Assembly (NCBI GenBank): GCA_038521825.1
Contig: JBCBKL010000053.1
Span: 1 to 6,672, forward strand
Reading direction: 5' to 3'
DNA: 6,672 bases
Source of the DNA: JBCBKL01 sp038521825
GTDB taxonomy: Bacteria; Pseudomonadota; Alphaproteobacteria; Rhodobacterales; Rhodobacteraceae
The notes beneath the pieces are model-generated. The model was given only the letters and a program-made list of their open reading frames with translations, had not been told where the DNA came from and ran no database searches. Both the position numbers and the translations under genes were made by a program. This document shows, in pieces, positions 6,060-6,672 of the stretch; position 1 is the first letter of the stretch, and the number at the start of each line of letters is the position of its first letter.

Positions 6060-6512
6060 TTATGCAACCGTGCGGAGGTGCCGCCATCCAAAGGCATGAT
6101 CAGTGTCGCCGTGGCGGGCGAGATGGGCCAGACGTTCTGTCGCCTCAAGGATACTGGGCCGGTGGCCGGGATTGATCCGCCACATGACCAGACGCATGCC
6201 CTGCTCCGCCGGGTCGTACCATTCCGCGCGGCGGTCGTAGAATTGCTTGTGCACCGTGTCGAAGGTGAAACGGCGCAGGCTTTCCGCGTCTTCCCAGACA
6301 GAAAGGGTCGAAGCCGTGCGCGGATTGCCCCCAAGCGGGCCGTCGGGGTCAAGTTGCGCGACCTCCATATCCTCGTCTTCCATATGCCAGACATAACCCG
6401 GGCTGCGCCGCGCGATGTCATAAACCCGGTCGAGATTGTCGGCAAAGTCCGCCAAGCGCGGATCATCCCAGTCGTATCTCAGAGTGCCAATGTTGAATTC
6501 AGCGAGATGCAT
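6060..6512 (-). CDS. DUF3291 domain-containing protein, copy 2
   Basis: A 150-residue soluble protein starting MHLAEFNIGTLRYD. It repeats the blocks of its neighbour in the same order: DDPRLADFADNLDRV (16-30), PGYVWHME (38-45), LSVWEDAESLRRF (70-82), HKQFYDRRAEW (88-98), VMWRINPGHRPS (109-120) and HGDTDHAFGW (134-143). The HKQFYDRRAEW and HGDTDHAFGW blocks are identical in the two proteins. It ends soon after the second block and lacks the neighbour's 14-residue tail. I chose the ATG at 6512; a TTG at 6560 in the same frame would add 16 residues with no family similarity. The start lies 14 bases inside the end of the upstream membrane protein gene, which suggests coupled translation. The family call is good, the molecular function unknown. 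Confidence 0.85.
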   Translation of the reverse strand: MHLAEFNIGTLRYDWDDPRLADFADNLDRVYDIARRSPGYVWHMEDEDMEVAQLDPDGPLGGNPRTASTLSVWEDAESLRRFTFDTVHKQFYDRRAEWYDPAEQGMRLVMWRINPGHRPSILEATERLAHLARHGDTDHAFGWRHLRTVA

Positions 6513-6672
6513 GAGTTTTGTTTTTCGATGCCTTTCGGGACACGGCCACTGACAACGCAAAAAGCAAAACCATCACCGATGTCAGTGTCGGTCCGGCCAA
6601 GAGCTCTAGAACAAATGCGGGTAAGGGCCGTCGAACAATGAGCACAGCCATAACCGCAATAGGCGCAAAAAC
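6499..6672 (-). CDS. C-terminal end of a predicted membrane protein (runs off right edge)
   Basis: An open frame that enters from beyond the window and ends at TGA 6501-6499, giving 57 residues. The visible part begins VFAPIAVMAVLIVRR, a hydrophobic stretch closed by two arginines. It continues with LPAFVLELLAGP and a second hydrophobic segment (TSVMVLLFALSVAV), and ends in a basic hydrophilic tail, SRKASKNKTHASR. Two hydrophobic segments with a positive tail suggest an integral membrane protein whose C-terminus is cytoplasmic by the positive-inside rule. It has no start codon in the window. It overlaps the DUF3291 copy 2 start by 14 bases in a different frame, an arrangement common in operons. 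I do not recognise the family, and it does not look like a standard complex I subunit end. Confidence 0.6.
   Translation of the reverse strand, partial: VFAPIAVMAVLIVRRPLPAFVLELLAGPTLTSVMVLLFALSVAVSRKASKNKTHASR

Noticed and set aside
6513..6560. Earlier TTG start for DUF3291 copy 2
   Set aside because: The extra residues have no similarity to the paralog, while the ATG at 6512 aligns with its N-terminus.

Overview
The window is the middle of a respiratory complex I (NADH:quinone oxidoreductase, nuo/nqo) gene cluster. Every convincing gene lies on the minus strand, so transcription runs from high to low coordinates. The GC-rich sequence, the mitochondrial-type NuoG and NuoH, the absence of the extra N7 cluster cysteines in NuoG, and the many small extra genes between nuo subunits point to an alphaproteobacterium of the Rhodobacterales/Rhodobacteraceae (Roseobacter or Paracoccus relatives). 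This assignment comes from protein character, not from a database search.

Layout in transcription order. The right edge holds the C-terminal end of an unrecognised membrane protein (6672-6499). It overlaps by 14 bases the start of a DUF3291-type protein (6512-6060). A 340-base non-coding stretch (6059-5720) follows, then a second, clearly paralogous DUF3291-type protein (5719-5225). Next come a small lipoprotein (5220-4828), a 115-base gap that may hold an internal promoter, and an exported DUF5333-like protein (4712-4314). The core block follows almost without spacing: nuoG (4310-2289), a second small lipoprotein (2292-1909), nuoH (1901-864), a 65-residue acidic protein (864-667), nuoI (670-176), and the start of a carboxymuconolactone-decarboxylase-like gene (179 to the left edge).

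How the genes work together. NuoG (2Fe-2S plus two 4Fe-4S clusters) and NuoI (two 4Fe-4S clusters) carry electrons from the NADH-oxidising module towards the quinone site. NuoH is the membrane subunit that helps form the quinone chamber. From nuoG onward the genes overlap by 1-4 bases or are 7 bases apart, which suggests one transcript with translational coupling. Besides the three nuo genes, the window has seven complete or partial small genes with no assigned complex I role. Three of these are predicted to be exported, and each has exactly two cysteines in its mature domain. The Paracoccus denitrificans NQO operon is known to carry six unidentified reading frames among its 14 structural genes, so this arrangement has a precedent.

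I see no mobile element, CRISPR array, tRNA or rRNA, and no clearly new system. The most interesting material is the set of accessory genes embedded in the cluster, the tandem DUF3291 paralogs, and the non-coding gap between them.
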